Source of the DNA: Bifidobacterium mongoliense DSM 21395
Lineage (GTDB): Bacteria > Actinomycetota > Actinomycetes > Actinomycetales > Bifidobacteriaceae
Reading direction: 5' to 3'
Assembly (NCBI RefSeq): GCF_000741285.1
Contig: NZ_JGZE01000001.1
Span: 186,001 to 250,000, forward strand
DNA length: 64,000 nt
Shown here one piece after another: positions 25,460 through 36,469 of the stretch (position 1 is its first letter; each line of letters starts with the position of its first letter). The translations under genes were made by a program, and so were the position numbers. The notes beneath the pieces are model-generated. The model had not been told where the DNA came from and made no database searches. It worked only from the letters and a program-made list of their open reading frames with translations.

Positions 25460-25499
25460 CCATACTGATATTCGAACATATGTTCGAATATCAGTATGG
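25460..25499. promoter_or_regulatory. 40-bp perfect palindrome containing a LexA (SOS) box and the umuDC promoter
   Basis: All 20 base pairs of each arm match. The centre TCGAACATATGTTCGA (25472-25487) is a perfect actinobacterial/Gram-positive SOS box of the CGAAC-N4-GTTCG type. Reading leftward, TTGGCC (25498-25503) and TATGTT (25475-25480) form -35 and -10 elements 17 bases apart, so LexA would cover the -10. The ribosome site of umuD begins at the edge of the palindrome. Confidence 0.9.
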
Positions 25500-25553
25500 C
25501 CAAGGCATGGGACAAGGCGTGCTCGGGGAAGGGTCGGATTGAATAATCTGAGA

Positions 25554-25590
25554 CTTCCCTCCGCGTCATGGGACAAGGCGCGGAGGGAAG
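25554..25590 (-). terminator. Hairpin downstream of the histidine kinase gene
   Basis: A perfect 12-bp stem (25554-25565 with 25579-25590) lies just beyond the kinase stop at 25594. The leftward sequence after the stem is moderately T-rich. The phrase ATGGGACAAGGCG in the loop also occurs at 25507-25519. Confidence 0.65.
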
Positions 25591-25593
25591 GGG

Positions 25594-26643
25594 CTAGGCC
25601 CTGCTTTCCGCGCGGTTGTCCTCGGACGTGGGTGTGTCATCGTCGCTGACGTGGTGCTGGGGCAGACGTATCTCGAAGTTGGCGCCCCGTGGATCGTCGA
25701 CCACTCTGATCGATCCCCCGTGCAGTTGTGCGGCCCATCGCGCGATGGACAGGCCGAGCCCGGTGCCGCCCGATTCGGTGCCGGGGCCGGTCTTGCCCTT
25801 GACGAATCTGCGGAATATGTCGGAGCGCGAGGCGTAGGGGATCTGCGAGCCGGAGTTCACGACATTGGTGACGACGGTATGATCATCGGGGTCCACCCGC
25901 GCTTCGATGAGCACGGCCGTCCCGTCGGCGGAGTGTTTGAGGGCGTTTGAGATGATGTTGGTGAACAGCTGGCGCAGACGGTCCTGATCCCCCTCGATCG
26001 AGAGGCCTTCCGGGACTTGGAGCGTGATGTCGTGGGCGTGTCCGGCATCGGCGATCTCAAGGGGCTTGAGGGTGTCGTCCAGGAATTCGGCGACGTCGAA
26101 CCGTTCGATGTTGAGGCTCGCCGCGCCGGCCTCCATGCGGGAGAGGTCCAGCAGGAAGGCGATGAGATCGGAGAGCCGGTGGGTCTGGTTGAGAATGCCC
26201 TCGAGGTTGGCGGGCGTCGGTTCGACGACGCCGTCGGCGAGGTTCTCCAACATGGCCTGCAAGGCGGAGACGGGCGTACGCAGCTCGTGGCTGACGTTGG
26301 CCACCATGTCGGTGCGCATCTGGTCGGCGTGCTGCAGCTCCTCGGCCATTTCGTTGAAGGAACGCGAGAGCTGCCCGATCTCGTCGTTGCTGTTGCGGCC
26401 GGTCTTCACCCGCACCGTGTAGTCGCCGTCGGCCATCGCCTCCGCGGCGTCGCGCATCTCACGCAGTGGTGCGATCAGGCCGCGGGCGAACAGATAGGTG
26501 ATGCCCAATGCGACGATCAGGGTCAGGGGCATGGCGATCCAGCCGCTGAGACCCAGCTTGAGCAGCACCCAGGCCATGACGAAGGCGACGGCGGTGGAGA
26601 TGACGATGAGGATGCTCAGCTCGATCTTCAGCGAATAGAACAA
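25594..26643 (-). CDS. Membrane sensor histidine kinase (HAMP-HisKA-HATPase), start region out of frame
   Basis: Sensor of the two-component system with the upstream OmpR-type regulator. Two adjacent membrane helices (about 8-55) lead to HAMP (LIAPLREMRDAAEAMADGDY), HisKA with phospho-His in ANVSHELRTPVSALQ, N-box NIISNALKHSADG and G-box TGLGLSIARWAAQLHGG. As sequenced the longest frame starts at a TTG codon (26643) inside GLFYSLKIEL. A better ATG (26729), five bases after the regulator's stop, encodes MTPRSPPEPP...RLQDGRPIG, which joins the kinase only if the G7 run at 26710-26716 had eight G. The restored protein has 378 residues. Confidence 0.85.
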   Translation of the reverse strand: MFYSLKIELSILIVISTAVAFVMAWVLLKLGLSGWIAMPLTLIVALGITYLFARGLIAPLREMRDAAEAMADGDYTVRVKTGRNSNDEIGQLSRSFNEMAEELQHADQMRTDMVANVSHELRTPVSALQAMLENLADGVVEPTPANLEGILNQTHRLSDLIAFLLDLSRMEAGAASLNIERFDVAEFLDDTLKPLEIADAGHAHDITLQVPEGLSIEGDQDRLRQLFTNIISNALKHSADGTAVLIEARVDPDDHTVVTNVVNSGSQIPYASRSDIFRRFVKGKTGPGTESGGTGLGLSIARWAAQLHGGSIRVVDDPRGANFEIRLPQHHVSDDDTPTSEDNRAESRA

Positions 26644-26709
26644 TCCTATGGGCCGACCGTCCTGGAGCCTTGGCGAAGGACGACGCAGGGACCGGGCGCG
26701 TGGAGGCTC

Positions 26710-26716
26710 GGGGGGG
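26710..26716 (-). other. Homopolymeric G7 tract at the kinase N-terminus
   Basis: Seven consecutive G (C on the coding strand) break the frame between ATG 26729 and the rest of the kinase. One more base restores a continuous reading frame. It may be a contingency (phase-variable) tract or a homopolymer sequencing error. Confidence 0.6.
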
Positions 26717-26734
26717 AACGGGGTGTCATGGGCG

Positions 26735-27487
26735 TCAGCGCGCGTCCTCGGTGGTATGCGCCGAGACGCCGGTCTGCGGCGGCTCGAAGGCGTAGCCCAC
26801 GCCGTGCGCGGTGCGGATGAGATCGGAACCGAGCTTATGGCGCAGCGCCTTGACGTGCGAGTCGACGGTCCGCGTTCCCGAGGCGTCGGGCCAGTCCCAC
26901 ACCTCCTCGAGCAGTTTCTCGCGTTTGAACACCGATTGCGGGCGGCGGGCCAAGGTGGCCAGCAGATCGAATTCGGTGGGCGTGAGATGGACCTGGTCTC
27001 CGTCGAGCGTCACGATGCGCTGGCGTGGGTCGATGACCAACGAGCCGAAATCAAGGATCTTCTCGTTTTCGAGGTTCTTGGCGATGATGGTCGCGCGCTC
27101 GACGCGGCGCAGCAGGGCCTCGCAGCGCGCGATGAGCTCGCGCGGGGAGAAGGGCTTGGTCATGTAGTCGTCGGCCCCGGCGCCGAGCCCCATCACTTTG
27201 TCGGACTCCGCGTCGCGGGCGGTGAGCATGAGGACGGGGACGGGGCGCTCGGCGACGATGCGCTTGGTCGCCTCGATGCCGTCCATCACCGGAAGCATGA
27301 TGTCCATGATCACGAGATCGGGCTTGAGCTGGCTCGCGGCCCGCACCGCGCTCGCCCCGTCGGAGGCCACACGGGCCGTCCATCCGTTGGCGGCGATGCG
27401 CTGTGCGATGGCGGTGGCCAGATCCGGTTCGTCTTCGACGACCAGGATAGTCCGTGATCTCGTTTGACGCGTCGGGGAGTTGAACAT
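26735..27487 (-). CDS. OmpR/PhoB-family response regulator
   Basis: DNA-binding output of the two-component system. The 250-residue protein has a receiver domain (about 15-130) with EDEP acidic pocket, phospho-Asp in LVIMDIMLPVMDG, Thr in MLTARD and Lys in MTKPFSPRELIAR, then a winged helix with LTPTEFDLLATLARRP and RTVDSHVKALRHKLG. ATG 27487 follows AAAGGCGG. The gene is the first of the operon; the kinase follows after five bases. Stimulus and targets are not visible. Confidence 0.92.
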   Translation of the reverse strand: MFNSPTRQTRSRTILVVEDEPDLATAIAQRIAANGWTARVASDGASAVRAASQLKPDLVIMDIMLPVMDGIEATKRIVAERPVPVLMLTARDAESDKVMGLGAGADDYMTKPFSPRELIARCEALLRRVERATIIAKNLENEKILDFGSLVIDPRQRIVTLDGDQVHLTPTEFDLLATLARRPQSVFKREKLLEEVWDWPDASGTRTVDSHVKALRHKLGSDLIRTAHGVGYAFEPPQTGVSAHTTEDAR

Positions 27488-27501
27488 AACAGAACCGCCT
27501 T

Positions 27502-29760
<2,259 letters not shown>

Positions 29761-29908
29761 GGTTAAAGCATAGACTCGATTTGGCCGCATTGTGCGTAGA
29801 GAGGTCCATCGTGTCGCGCCCGAGGCGGGAACTTGGTCGACGTCATGGGCATATGGCACCATAGAATAGGCTTATTGTCGAGAATGTGTCGGTGTTCACG
29901 GAGGATTT

Positions 29909-30505
29909 ATGGGGTATCAGGTCGGAGACATGGTGGTGTACCCACGTCACGGGGCCGCAAAGGTCGAAGCCATCAATGAACGGACGGTCAAGGGCATCAC
30001 CCGGGAGTATCTGCAGTTGTCCGTGATGTCATCCGACGGTCTGGTCATCAACGTCCCCGTCGAGAACGCCAAGAAGGTCGGCGTGCGTGACATCGTGGAC
30101 GCCGAGGAGGTCGCCAAGGTCTTCGAGATCCTGCGCACGCCCATCCTCGAGAAGGAGATGAACTGGTCGAGGCGTTACAAGCTCAATGTCGAGAAGATCG
30201 CCACCGGTGATGTGAACAAGATCGCGGAGGTCGTGCGCGATCTCGCCCAGCGAGACGTCGACGAACATGGTCTGTCCGCGGGGGAGAAGCGCATGCTCAC
30301 CCGTGCGCGCAGCATCCTCACCTCCGAGATCGCCCTGTCGGAGAAGATCGACGAGCCCGAGGCCCAGCGACTGCTCGACGTCAATCTCGGGTACGCCGAA
30401 CCGCAGCCCGGCGACGACAAGCACCATACCGGGTCGCCGGAGGAACGGGCATCGCAGACCCTCGAGCGGCTCGAGCGCGAGGCGGAGAAGCCCAAGAAGA
30501 AGTAA
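29909..30505 (+). CDS. carD: CarD family transcription regulator
   Basis: RNA polymerase-binding factor that stabilises open promoter complexes, including rRNA promoters. The 198-residue protein starts with the RNAP-interacting domain (GYQVGDMVVYPRHGAAKVEAI) and continues with the helical DNA-binding domain (NWSRRYKLNVEKIATGDVNKIAEVVRDL, KRMLTRARSILTSEIALS). The C-terminal 30 residues are a charged tail. GGAGG upstream supports ATG 29909. A strong terminator follows. Confidence 0.95.
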   Translation: MGYQVGDMVVYPRHGAAKVEAINERTVKGITREYLQLSVMSSDGLVINVPVENAKKVGVRDIVDAEEVAKVFEILRTPILEKEMNWSRRYKLNVEKIATGDVNKIAEVVRDLAQRDVDEHGLSAGEKRMLTRARSILTSEIALSEKIDEPEAQRLLDVNLGYAEPQPGDDKHHTGSPEERASQTLERLEREAEKPKKK

Positions 30506-30549
30506 CGACCAAGAAGACGTAACGACGCGCGTATCCGCATCGATATGAG

Positions 30550-30593
30550 ATCGGCGCCCCGGACCTGTGAATCACCTGGTCCGGGGCGCCGAT
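30550..30593 (+). terminator. Terminator downstream of carD
   Basis: A perfect 16-bp GC-rich stem (30550-30565 with 30578-30593) with a 12-base loop lies between convergent carD and the metal transporter operon. No clear U-run follows, so it may serve both directions. Confidence 0.7.
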
Positions 30594-30620
30594 TCGTATG
30601 GTGCTGATCGGCGTGGCTGA

Positions 30621-31457
30621 TTATCGCTGACGCAGGCCGTTCACCGCCTTGGCCACGGCCCAGAACAGCGTGGAGATGGTCACGATGATGAAGCTCGGCG
30701 GGGCCGGGAACATCGCGGAGATCGCCAGGCCCCCCCAGATGGAGACCAGGCACAGGCAACTCGCGATCAGCATCGAACGGAACGGCGAGGGTGCGATGAT
30801 GTTCGCGGTCGCCGCAGGAGTGATCACCAAAGCGAACACCAGCAGCGTCCCGACCGCGGGAACCGCGATGGTGACGACTCCGGCCATCACGGCCATGAAC
30901 GCGACGTTCATCAGCGCGATCGGCACCCCCTTGGCCTGGGCCACCTGCTCGTCCAAGGAGCTGAACAGCAGCGGGCGGTAGATCACCGCAAGCAGCAGGA
31001 TCAGGACCGCATCGAAGACGACGAAACCGACGATCTGACCGTTGGTGATGGTCAGGATGGAGCCGAAGAGGATGGACTGCATCTGCTGGGTCGCGGATGT
31101 CGACAGCCGCGCGAAGAAGAGGCCCAGACCGGTGGCGAAGGCCAGTACGGTGCCCGTCGCGATCTCGCGTTGCGAGGCGCGTTTGCCCAGCGCACCGATG
31201 GTGAGTGCCCCGCCCAGGGCGAAGATCCCCAGGCCCATCGAGACCGGCAGGCCGAGCAGCACGGCGCCCGTCGCCCCCGGAAGACCGATGTGGGCCAAGG
31301 CATGTGCGGCGAAGGTGGAATGCCGGGCGATGGTGAAATAGCCCATCACGCCTGACGCCACGGCGATGCAGATGCCGGCGAGGAAGGCGTTGCCCATGAA
31401 CGGCGCGTGCAGCGTCGTCCACCATTGCGGATCAAAGGTGAAATTGACGTGGCTCAT
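30621..31457 (-). CDS. Zinc/manganese ABC transporter permease (ABC-3 family)
   Basis: Membrane subunit of a metal uptake system, 278 residues with about eight or nine helices. Typical ABC-3 features are FTIARHSTFAAHALAHIGLPG near the start, LFGSILTI in the middle and TIAVPAVGTLLVFALVITPAATA near the C-terminal coupling region. Its start overlaps the stop of the ATPase gene by four bases, showing translational coupling. Metal choice is inferred from partner genes (His-rich ATPase tail, ZnuA-like lipoprotein and Fur/Zur-like boxes). Confidence 0.92.
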   Translation of the reverse strand: MSHVNFTFDPQWWTTLHAPFMGNAFLAGICIAVASGVMGYFTIARHSTFAAHALAHIGLPGATGAVLLGLPVSMGLGIFALGGALTIGALGKRASQREIATGTVLAFATGLGLFFARLSTSATQQMQSILFGSILTITNGQIVGFVVFDAVLILLLAVIYRPLLFSSLDEQVAQAKGVPIALMNVAFMAVMAGVVTIAVPAVGTLLVFALVITPAATANIIAPSPFRSMLIASCLCLVSIWGGLAISAMFPAPPSFIIVTISTLFWAVAKAVNGLRQR

Positions 31458-32380
31458 TGCCGGCCCTCCTCGTCGTGGTCGACCCTCCGTGGCCGATCGC
31501 CGTGATGATGATGGAACTGCGCGACCTCCGTGGGGTCGTGTACGTCCTGCGTGGCGTCCTGCGGTTCGTCGGGACTGGGGGTGACGAATATGTCGCCCTG
31601 CGGCGTGGTCACGACCTGGACCTGCGTGCCGTACAGATGGGTGAGCAGGTCGGCGTCCAGCACTTCGTCCATGGCGGCGTAATGCGGGTGGCCGTCCAAC
31701 AGATACACCGCCCCGGTCAGGATGGGCAGCAGCATGTTGAGATCGTGGGCGACGACCTGGATGGTCGTGCCGAGCTCGCGATTGAGGCGTGCGAGCACAT
31801 GGACGGTGGCCCGCTGGCTGGCCAGGTCGAGGTTCGCCAGGGGTTCGTCGAGCATGAGCAGCTTCGGGTCGGACACGAGGGCCTGTGCGATGGCCACGCG
31901 TTGGCGCTGGCCTCCGGAAAGCTGCGAAAGGCGGTACCTGGCACGGTCCGCGATGCCGGCGAACTCCATGGCCCTACGCGCCTTGTCCCGCTGTGCACGG
32001 GTGACCGGATGGATGCCGAAACGCATGCCGGTCAGCCCCAGCAGCACCGACTGTTCTGAGGTGATGTTGGCATCGACCTCGGAGGTGTAGCTCTGCGGAA
32101 CGTAACCGATGCGGGCGTTCGCCGAGCCGGCAGGGCTGCCGAGCACCGTCACCGATCCGGCGGAGAGCGGGATGAGGCCCAGCTCCACGTTCATCATGGT
32201 GGTCTTGCCCGCGCCGTTGGTGCCGACGATGGCCGTCACGGAGCCGGTGGGGATGCTGAAGGAGCCGTTCCTCCAGATGACGCGGTCGCCGCGGGTCACG
32301 CGGGCGTCGTCGAAGATGATGGCGTTGTCCTGCGGCTTGGCGGGACGCGGTGGTGATGTATGCATGTATGTCGATCCCAT
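31454..32380 (-). CDS. Zinc/manganese ABC transporter ATP-binding protein with His-rich tail
   Basis: ATPase of the metal importer, 308 residues. Walker A is VGTNGAGKTT, the Q-loop YVPQSY, signature LSGGQRQRVAIAQAL, Walker B LLMLDEPLANLD and the switch His in VVAHDLNMLL. The C-terminal 60 residues hold an acidic and histidine-rich stretch (FHHHHGDRPRRVDHDE), a likely metal-sensing or metal-buffering tail. ATG 32380 or 32365 could start translation. A TGACAA-N3-TTATCA box lies 31 bases upstream. Confidence 0.92.
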   Translation of the reverse strand: MGSTYMHTSPPRPAKPQDNAIIFDDARVTRGDRVIWRNGSFSIPTGSVTAIVGTNGAGKTTMMNVELGLIPLSAGSVTVLGSPAGSANARIGYVPQSYTSEVDANITSEQSVLLGLTGMRFGIHPVTRAQRDKARRAMEFAGIADRARYRLSQLSGGQRQRVAIAQALVSDPKLLMLDEPLANLDLASQRATVHVLARLNRELGTTIQVVAHDLNMLLPILTGAVYLLDGHPHYAAMDEVLDADLLTHLYGTQVQVVTTPQGDIFVTPSPDEPQDATQDVHDPTEVAQFHHHHGDRPRRVDHDEEGRQ

Positions 32381-32410
32381 CTACGTGCGTTGCGGTGCAC
32401 GCTTATATGC

Positions 32411-32425
32411 TGACAACCATTATCA
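32411..32425. promoter_or_regulatory. Fur/Zur-family box upstream of the metal ABC ATPase
   Basis: TGACAACCATTATCA is an imperfect 7-1-7 inverted repeat of the TGAYAA-N3-TTRTCA form bound by zinc-responsive Fur-family repressors. It lies 31 bases before the ATPase start. A related box occurs before the lipoprotein gene. Confidence 0.6.
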
Positions 32426-32492
32426 GGAACCGGCATGACAACCAACCCGCAGGGGCATCGCGCTGATGACGGGGCGGGTGTGAACCACGGAT

Positions 32493-33608
32493 TCAGGGTG
32501 TGCGGGAGGTTGCCGTCGAATGCGGCGTGGCCTCTGTGGGGGAGGGGCTGGGATCGCCCTGCCTGCCGTCGTTTCCTTGGTCCCCGGCCGCTTTGTCAGT
32601 CGGGAGCGTTGTCCCGATGCCGGAGACGATATCGGACATCCAGGCGGTCAGGTCGGTGAACCGCGGAGGCATCGCCGCGCTCAGCCGGAAGACCGGCACG
32701 CCGCCTTGACTCGCCGCCGTAAGGAGCGTCTTGGAAGCGTCGTCGCCGCTATGGCTCTGATCGGCCGCATCGGTATGGGTGTCGCCCTGCTCGGATCCGG
32801 CACCATCGGTGGCGGCTGGATCGGTGCCCGCAGCGGCATCGGCGGAGGTGACGAACAACGTCACCTGATGGTGTTGCAGCAGATGCTGGAAATCCTCCAG
32901 ATCGGCGGATCCCGATGAGCCCCCGGCTAGGGTGGCCTGTGCGTAACCGCGAGGCGTGAGATCCTTGAAGCCCATGTCGGACATGAGGTAGTACCCCACC
33001 GTCCCGTCCGAGGCGTACGTGGAGCCGGTGCGCTTCGCCGCGGCCTTCTTCATGCGTGTGGCGAGTGCGGCTTCGTCGGCCCGCCATGCGCCGAGCCGTG
33101 CGGTGAACTGTCGTTTCTTCGCCGGACGAAGTTTGGAGAAGACCTCGGTGAGTTCCGAGGCCACGCTGCCGCGCGCATCCTTGGAGAACCACAGGTAGGG
33201 GTTGTCTCCGTCCAGGGCGCCCACCGCCTCGGCGGCGGAGACGCTCTGGGCGCCTTTGCTCAGATTCGCGGCGGCCCACGGATCGTAGCCAGCGCCGTTG
33301 GAGACGACGACCGTGGCCTTGCGCAGCGCATCGACGTCGTGTGTCGAGGGTTCGAAGTTCCGTGCTTGGGATGATGCGCCGTCGAATACGGAGGTCACGG
33401 ATACGTCGCTTCCCCCGATGGTCTGGGCCAGCGCCCCCCATTGTTTTAGTGACGACGCCACGAGGATGGGGCCTGAGTCCGTCGTCGGTGATGCCATGGG
33501 ACTGGGTCGGCTGGACGGGCTCTGGCAAGCCGACAACGAGACCAGCGTCCCCGCCGCGGTGGCCGCCGCGATCAGTCGGCGCAACGCCTTGCGATAATGC
33601 CTCACCAT
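32493..33608 (-). CDS. Zinc/manganese ABC transporter substrate-binding lipoprotein (ZnuA-like, cluster A-I)
   Basis: Extracellular metal-binding component, 371 residues. The signal peptide ends in the lipobox LVSLSAC (Cys about 28). The mature protein has [36 protein letters not shown] (metal-site His with Asp neighbour), [11 protein letters not shown] and [25 protein letters not shown] Ser/Asp/His-rich loop ([13 protein letters not shown]) and Ser/Pro-rich tail follow the family pattern. ATG 33608 has AGGAGGGAAGG upstream. It precedes the ATPase and permease genes in the same direction with a 112-base gap that holds its own box. Confidence 0.87.
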   Translation of the reverse strand: MVRHYRKALRRLIAAATAAGTLVSLSACQSPSSRPSPMASPTTDSGPILVASSLKQWGALAQTIGGSDVSVTSVFDGASSQARNFEPSTHDVDALRKATVVVSNGAGYDPWAAANLSKGAQSVSAAEAVGALDGDNPYLWFSKDARGSVASELTEVFSKLRPAKKRQFTARLGAWRADEAALATRMKKAAAKRTGSTYASDGTVGYYLMSDMGFKDLTPRGYAQATLAGGSSGSADLEDFQHLLQHHQVTLFVTSADAAAGTDPAATDGAGSEQGDTHTDAADQSHSGDDASKTLLTAASQGGVPVFRLSAAMPPRFTDLTAWMSDIVSGIGTTLPTDKAAGDQGNDGRQGDPSPSPTEATPHSTATSRTP

Positions 33609-33736
33609 GGTCCCGCCTTCCCTCCTGCAGTGGATGCCCCCTGGATGGTTCGTGGACGATCCGAATCGGGTTCGCATTCCACGGCGCCATGGTCGCTATC
33701 GGCGGCCTTCATGGACACCATACGACTTTACCCCAC

Positions 33737-33750
33737 GATAATCTATTGTC
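33737..33750. promoter_or_regulatory. Fur/Zur-family box upstream of the metal-binding lipoprotein gene
   Basis: GATAATCTATTGTC matches GAYAAT-N2-ATTRTC at ten of fourteen symmetric positions and lies about 130 bases before the lipoprotein start. It resembles the box at 32411-32425, so both transcripts may be controlled by one metal regulator not encoded here. Confidence 0.5.
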
Positions 33751-33830
33751 CTGCAAGGTTTCACGGTCGAACGGGTTTCAGGGGCACCGCAGGGCGCGCC
33801 ACCCGGGACGCCACCGAGAGAAGAGGTCAG

Positions 33831-34724
33831 ATGCCCACCATACTCGACGGAATCGCGACGGCCGCGGCGATCAAACGGGATCTGTCGCGCAGGGTCCGCA
33901 GCCTGCGGTTGCACGGGGTGCAGCCCGGCTTGGGCACGCTGTTGGTCGGCGACGATCCCGCCTCGACGCGCTACGTGGCCGGCAAGCATGCGGACTGCGC
34001 CGAGGTGGGCATCCATTCCATTCAGCGCAGATTGCCGGCCGATGCCGGGCAGGATCGCATACTCGAGGAGGTGCGTGCGCTCAACGCCGATCCGGCGTGC
34101 ACCGGCTTCATCGTGCAGCTGCCGCTACCGGGCGCGATCGACCCGAACGCCGTCATCAACGCCATCGATCCCGCCAAGGACGCCGACGGCATGCACCCCT
34201 ATAACCTGGGGCAGCTCGTGCTGCACATCGACGGGGATCCCGGCACGCCACAGCCATGCACCCCCCGGGGAATCATCGAACTCATCGGCAGCCACGGTAT
34301 CTCGTTGGATGGCAAGGACGTGTGCGTCATCGGCCGCGGCGTGACCGTGGGGCGCACGATCGGTCTGTTGCTCACGCGACGCGGTGAGAACGCGACGGTC
34401 ACGCTGTGCCATACCGGCACGACGGACATCACGCGCCACATGCGGCAGGCGGATGTCATCATCGCCGCCGCCGGGCAGCCCGGATTCGTCACCCCGGAGC
34501 GGATCCGTCCGGGCGCCGTGCTGGTCGACGTCGGGATCAGCCGCGTGCTCGACGCCGAGACCGGACGCTACCGCATCAGGGGGGACGTCGATCGTGCGTG
34601 TTATCCGAAGGCCTCGGCGTACACCCCGAACCCCGGCGGCGTGGGTCCGATGACGCGCGCCATGCTGCTCACCAATGTGGTGGAGATCGCCGAACGTGCG
34701 GTGGGGGAGACACGCCCGGAATAA
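33831..34724 (+). CDS. folD: Bifunctional methylenetetrahydrofolate dehydrogenase / cyclohydrolase
   Basis: Converts 5,10-methylene-THF to 10-formyl-THF. The 297-residue protein shows [20 protein letters not shown] (catalytic Lys), [43 protein letters not shown] (NADP site) and [26 protein letters not shown] precedes ATG 33831. It is divergent from the metal transporter genes. Its product links glycine from threonine aldolase with purine formylation. Confidence 0.95.
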   Translation: MPTILDGIATAAAIKRDLSRRVRSLRLHGVQPGLGTLLVGDDPASTRYVAGKHADCAEVGIHSIQRRLPADAGQDRILEEVRALNADPACTGFIVQLPLPGAIDPNAVINAIDPAKDADGMHPYNLGQLVLHIDGDPGTPQPCTPRGIIELIGSHGISLDGKDVCVIGRGVTVGRTIGLLLTRRGENATVTLCHTGTTDITRHMRQADVIIAAAGQPGFVTPERIRPGAVLVDVGISRVLDAETGRYRIRGDVDRACYPKASAYTPNPGGVGPMTRAMLLTNVVEIAERAVGETRPE

Positions 34725-34841
34725 TGCGGAGTTTTTGGGCATGGGGCCTTGTATCCTATGGCTTGTATGTGTCCGAGAGGATGCACAATAACTAAATACC
34801 GGTAATTATCCATCCACTAGTCAACAGAAACCACTTATTTA

Positions 34842-36326
34842 ATGGCAGAGAACAATACGGAAGTCACCAAGGTCGCGATCAACGATATCGGCACCGAAGA
34901 GGACTTCATCAAGGCAGTCGATTCCACCATCAAGAACTTCGATGATGGAGATCTCGTCGAGGGAACCGTCGTGAAGGTCGATCACGACGAGGTCCTGCTC
35001 GACATCGGCTACAAGACCGAGGGGGTCATCCCCTCCCGCGAGCTTTCCATCAAGAAGGACGTCAAGCCCGAGGATGTCGTCGAGGTCGGCGACACCATCG
35101 AAGCACTTGTCGTCACGAAGGAAGACAAGGAAGGCCGTCTGATTCTGTCCAAGAAGCGCGCTCAGTACGAACGCGCCTGGGGCGATATCGAAAAGATCAA
35201 GGAGGATGACGGCGTCGTTGAGGGTACCGTCATCGAAGCCGTCAAGGGTGGTCTTATCGTCGATATCGGTCTGCGCGGCTTCCTGCCGGCTTCCCTGGTC
35301 GAGATGCGTCGTGTCCGCGATCTCTCCCCGTACATCGGGCAGAAGATCAAGGCCAAGATCCTCGAGCTCGACAAGAACCGCAACAATGTGGTGTTGTCGC
35401 GTCGTCAGTATCTCGAGGAGACCCAGTCCGAAGTGCGCGAGACCTTCCTCTCGCAGCTCAAGAAGGGTCAGATCCGCGAGGGTGTCGTGTCCTCGATCGT
35501 CAACTTCGGCGCCTTCGTCGATCTGGGCGGGGTGGACGGCCTGATCCATGTTTCCGAGCTGTCCTGGAAGCACATCGATCACCCGTCCGAGGTCGTCAAG
35601 GTCGGTGACAAGGTCACCGTCGAGGTGCTTGACGTCGATCTGGACCGCGAGCGCATCTCCCTGTCGCTCAAGGCCACCCAGGAGGATCCGTGGCAGCGGT
35701 TCGCCCGCACCCACGTCCCCGGACAGATCGTCAAGGGCAAGGTCACCAAGATCGTGCAGTTCGGTGTCTTCGTCTCCGTCGAAGACGGCATCGAGGGCCT
35801 CGTGCACATCTCCGAGCTGGCCAACCGCCACGTGGAGAACCCCGAGACCGTCGTCAAGCCGAACGAAGAGGTCTTCGTCAAGGTCATCGACGTCGATCTC
35901 GATCGTCGCCGCATCTCGCTGTCCCTCAAGCAGGCCAACGACTCGGTGGATCCGTCCTCCGAGGACTTCGACCCGGCGCTCTACGGAATGCCCGCGGAGT
36001 ACGACGAGGCTGGCAACTACAAGTACCCGGAGGGCTTCGACCCGAGCACGAACGAGTGGATCGCCGGTTACGAGAAGCAGCGCGAGGAGTGGGAGTCGCA
36101 GTACGCGGCCGCCCACGACCTGTGGGAGCAGCACAAGGCCTTCGTCACGAAGGAGATCGAGAACGCTGCGACCTCCGCCGCCGAGGACAACCAGGGTGCG
36201 CGCGAGTCCAAGGCCGAGGAGACCTCCTCGTCCAACTACTCGTCCGAACAGGGCACCGAGGGCACGCTGGCCGGTTCCGACCAGCTGGCCGCCCTGCGCG
36301 AGCAGCTGCTGAGCGAAAAGAAGTGA
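34842..36326 (+). CDS. rpsA: 30S ribosomal protein S1
   Basis: RNA-binding ribosomal protein that recruits mRNA. The 494-residue protein has four S1 repeats at about 36-105, 123-190, 208-278 and 295-364, seen in GDLVEGTVVKVDHDEVLLDIG, DDGVVEGTVIEAVKGGLIVDI, REGVVSSIVNFGAFVDLGG and VKGKVTKIVQFGVFVSVED. A long acidic, Glu/Ser-rich C-terminus follows, as in other actinobacteria. The leader before ATG 34842 is A-rich with no Shine-Dalgarno, as is usual for rpsA. It is followed by a terminator and coaE. Confidence 0.96.
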   Translation: MAENNTEVTKVAINDIGTEEDFIKAVDSTIKNFDDGDLVEGTVVKVDHDEVLLDIGYKTEGVIPSRELSIKKDVKPEDVVEVGDTIEALVVTKEDKEGRLILSKKRAQYERAWGDIEKIKEDDGVVEGTVIEAVKGGLIVDIGLRGFLPASLVEMRRVRDLSPYIGQKIKAKILELDKNRNNVVLSRRQYLEETQSEVRETFLSQLKKGQIREGVVSSIVNFGAFVDLGGVDGLIHVSELSWKHIDHPSEVVKVGDKVTVEVLDVDLDRERISLSLKATQEDPWQRFARTHVPGQIVKGKVTKIVQFGVFVSVEDGIEGLVHISELANRHVENPETVVKPNEEVFVKVIDVDLDRRRISLSLKQANDSVDPSSEDFDPALYGMPAEYDEAGNYKYPEGFDPSTNEWIAGYEKQREEWESQYAAAHDLWEQHKAFVTKEIENAATSAAEDNQGARESKAEETSSSNYSSEQGTEGTLAGSDQLAALREQLLSEKK

Positions 36327-36388
36327 TGCCGCGGGCGTAGGGTCGATCCCTGCGTTCGATCATCGCGCCGTGCTTCAGCACGGGTATG

Positions 36389-36420
36389 AGGACCCGGTCC
36401 CGATGGGGGCCGGGTCCTTT
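36389..36420 (+). terminator. Terminator of rpsA
   Basis: A perfect 9-bp stem (36389-36397 with 36410-36418) with a 12-base loop ends in TTT. It separates rpsA from coaE. Confidence 0.7.
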
Positions 36421-36469
36421 GCATCCCCGGAGCCCCGATCCGGCGTCACCGGCGTTAGGATGGGGAACC

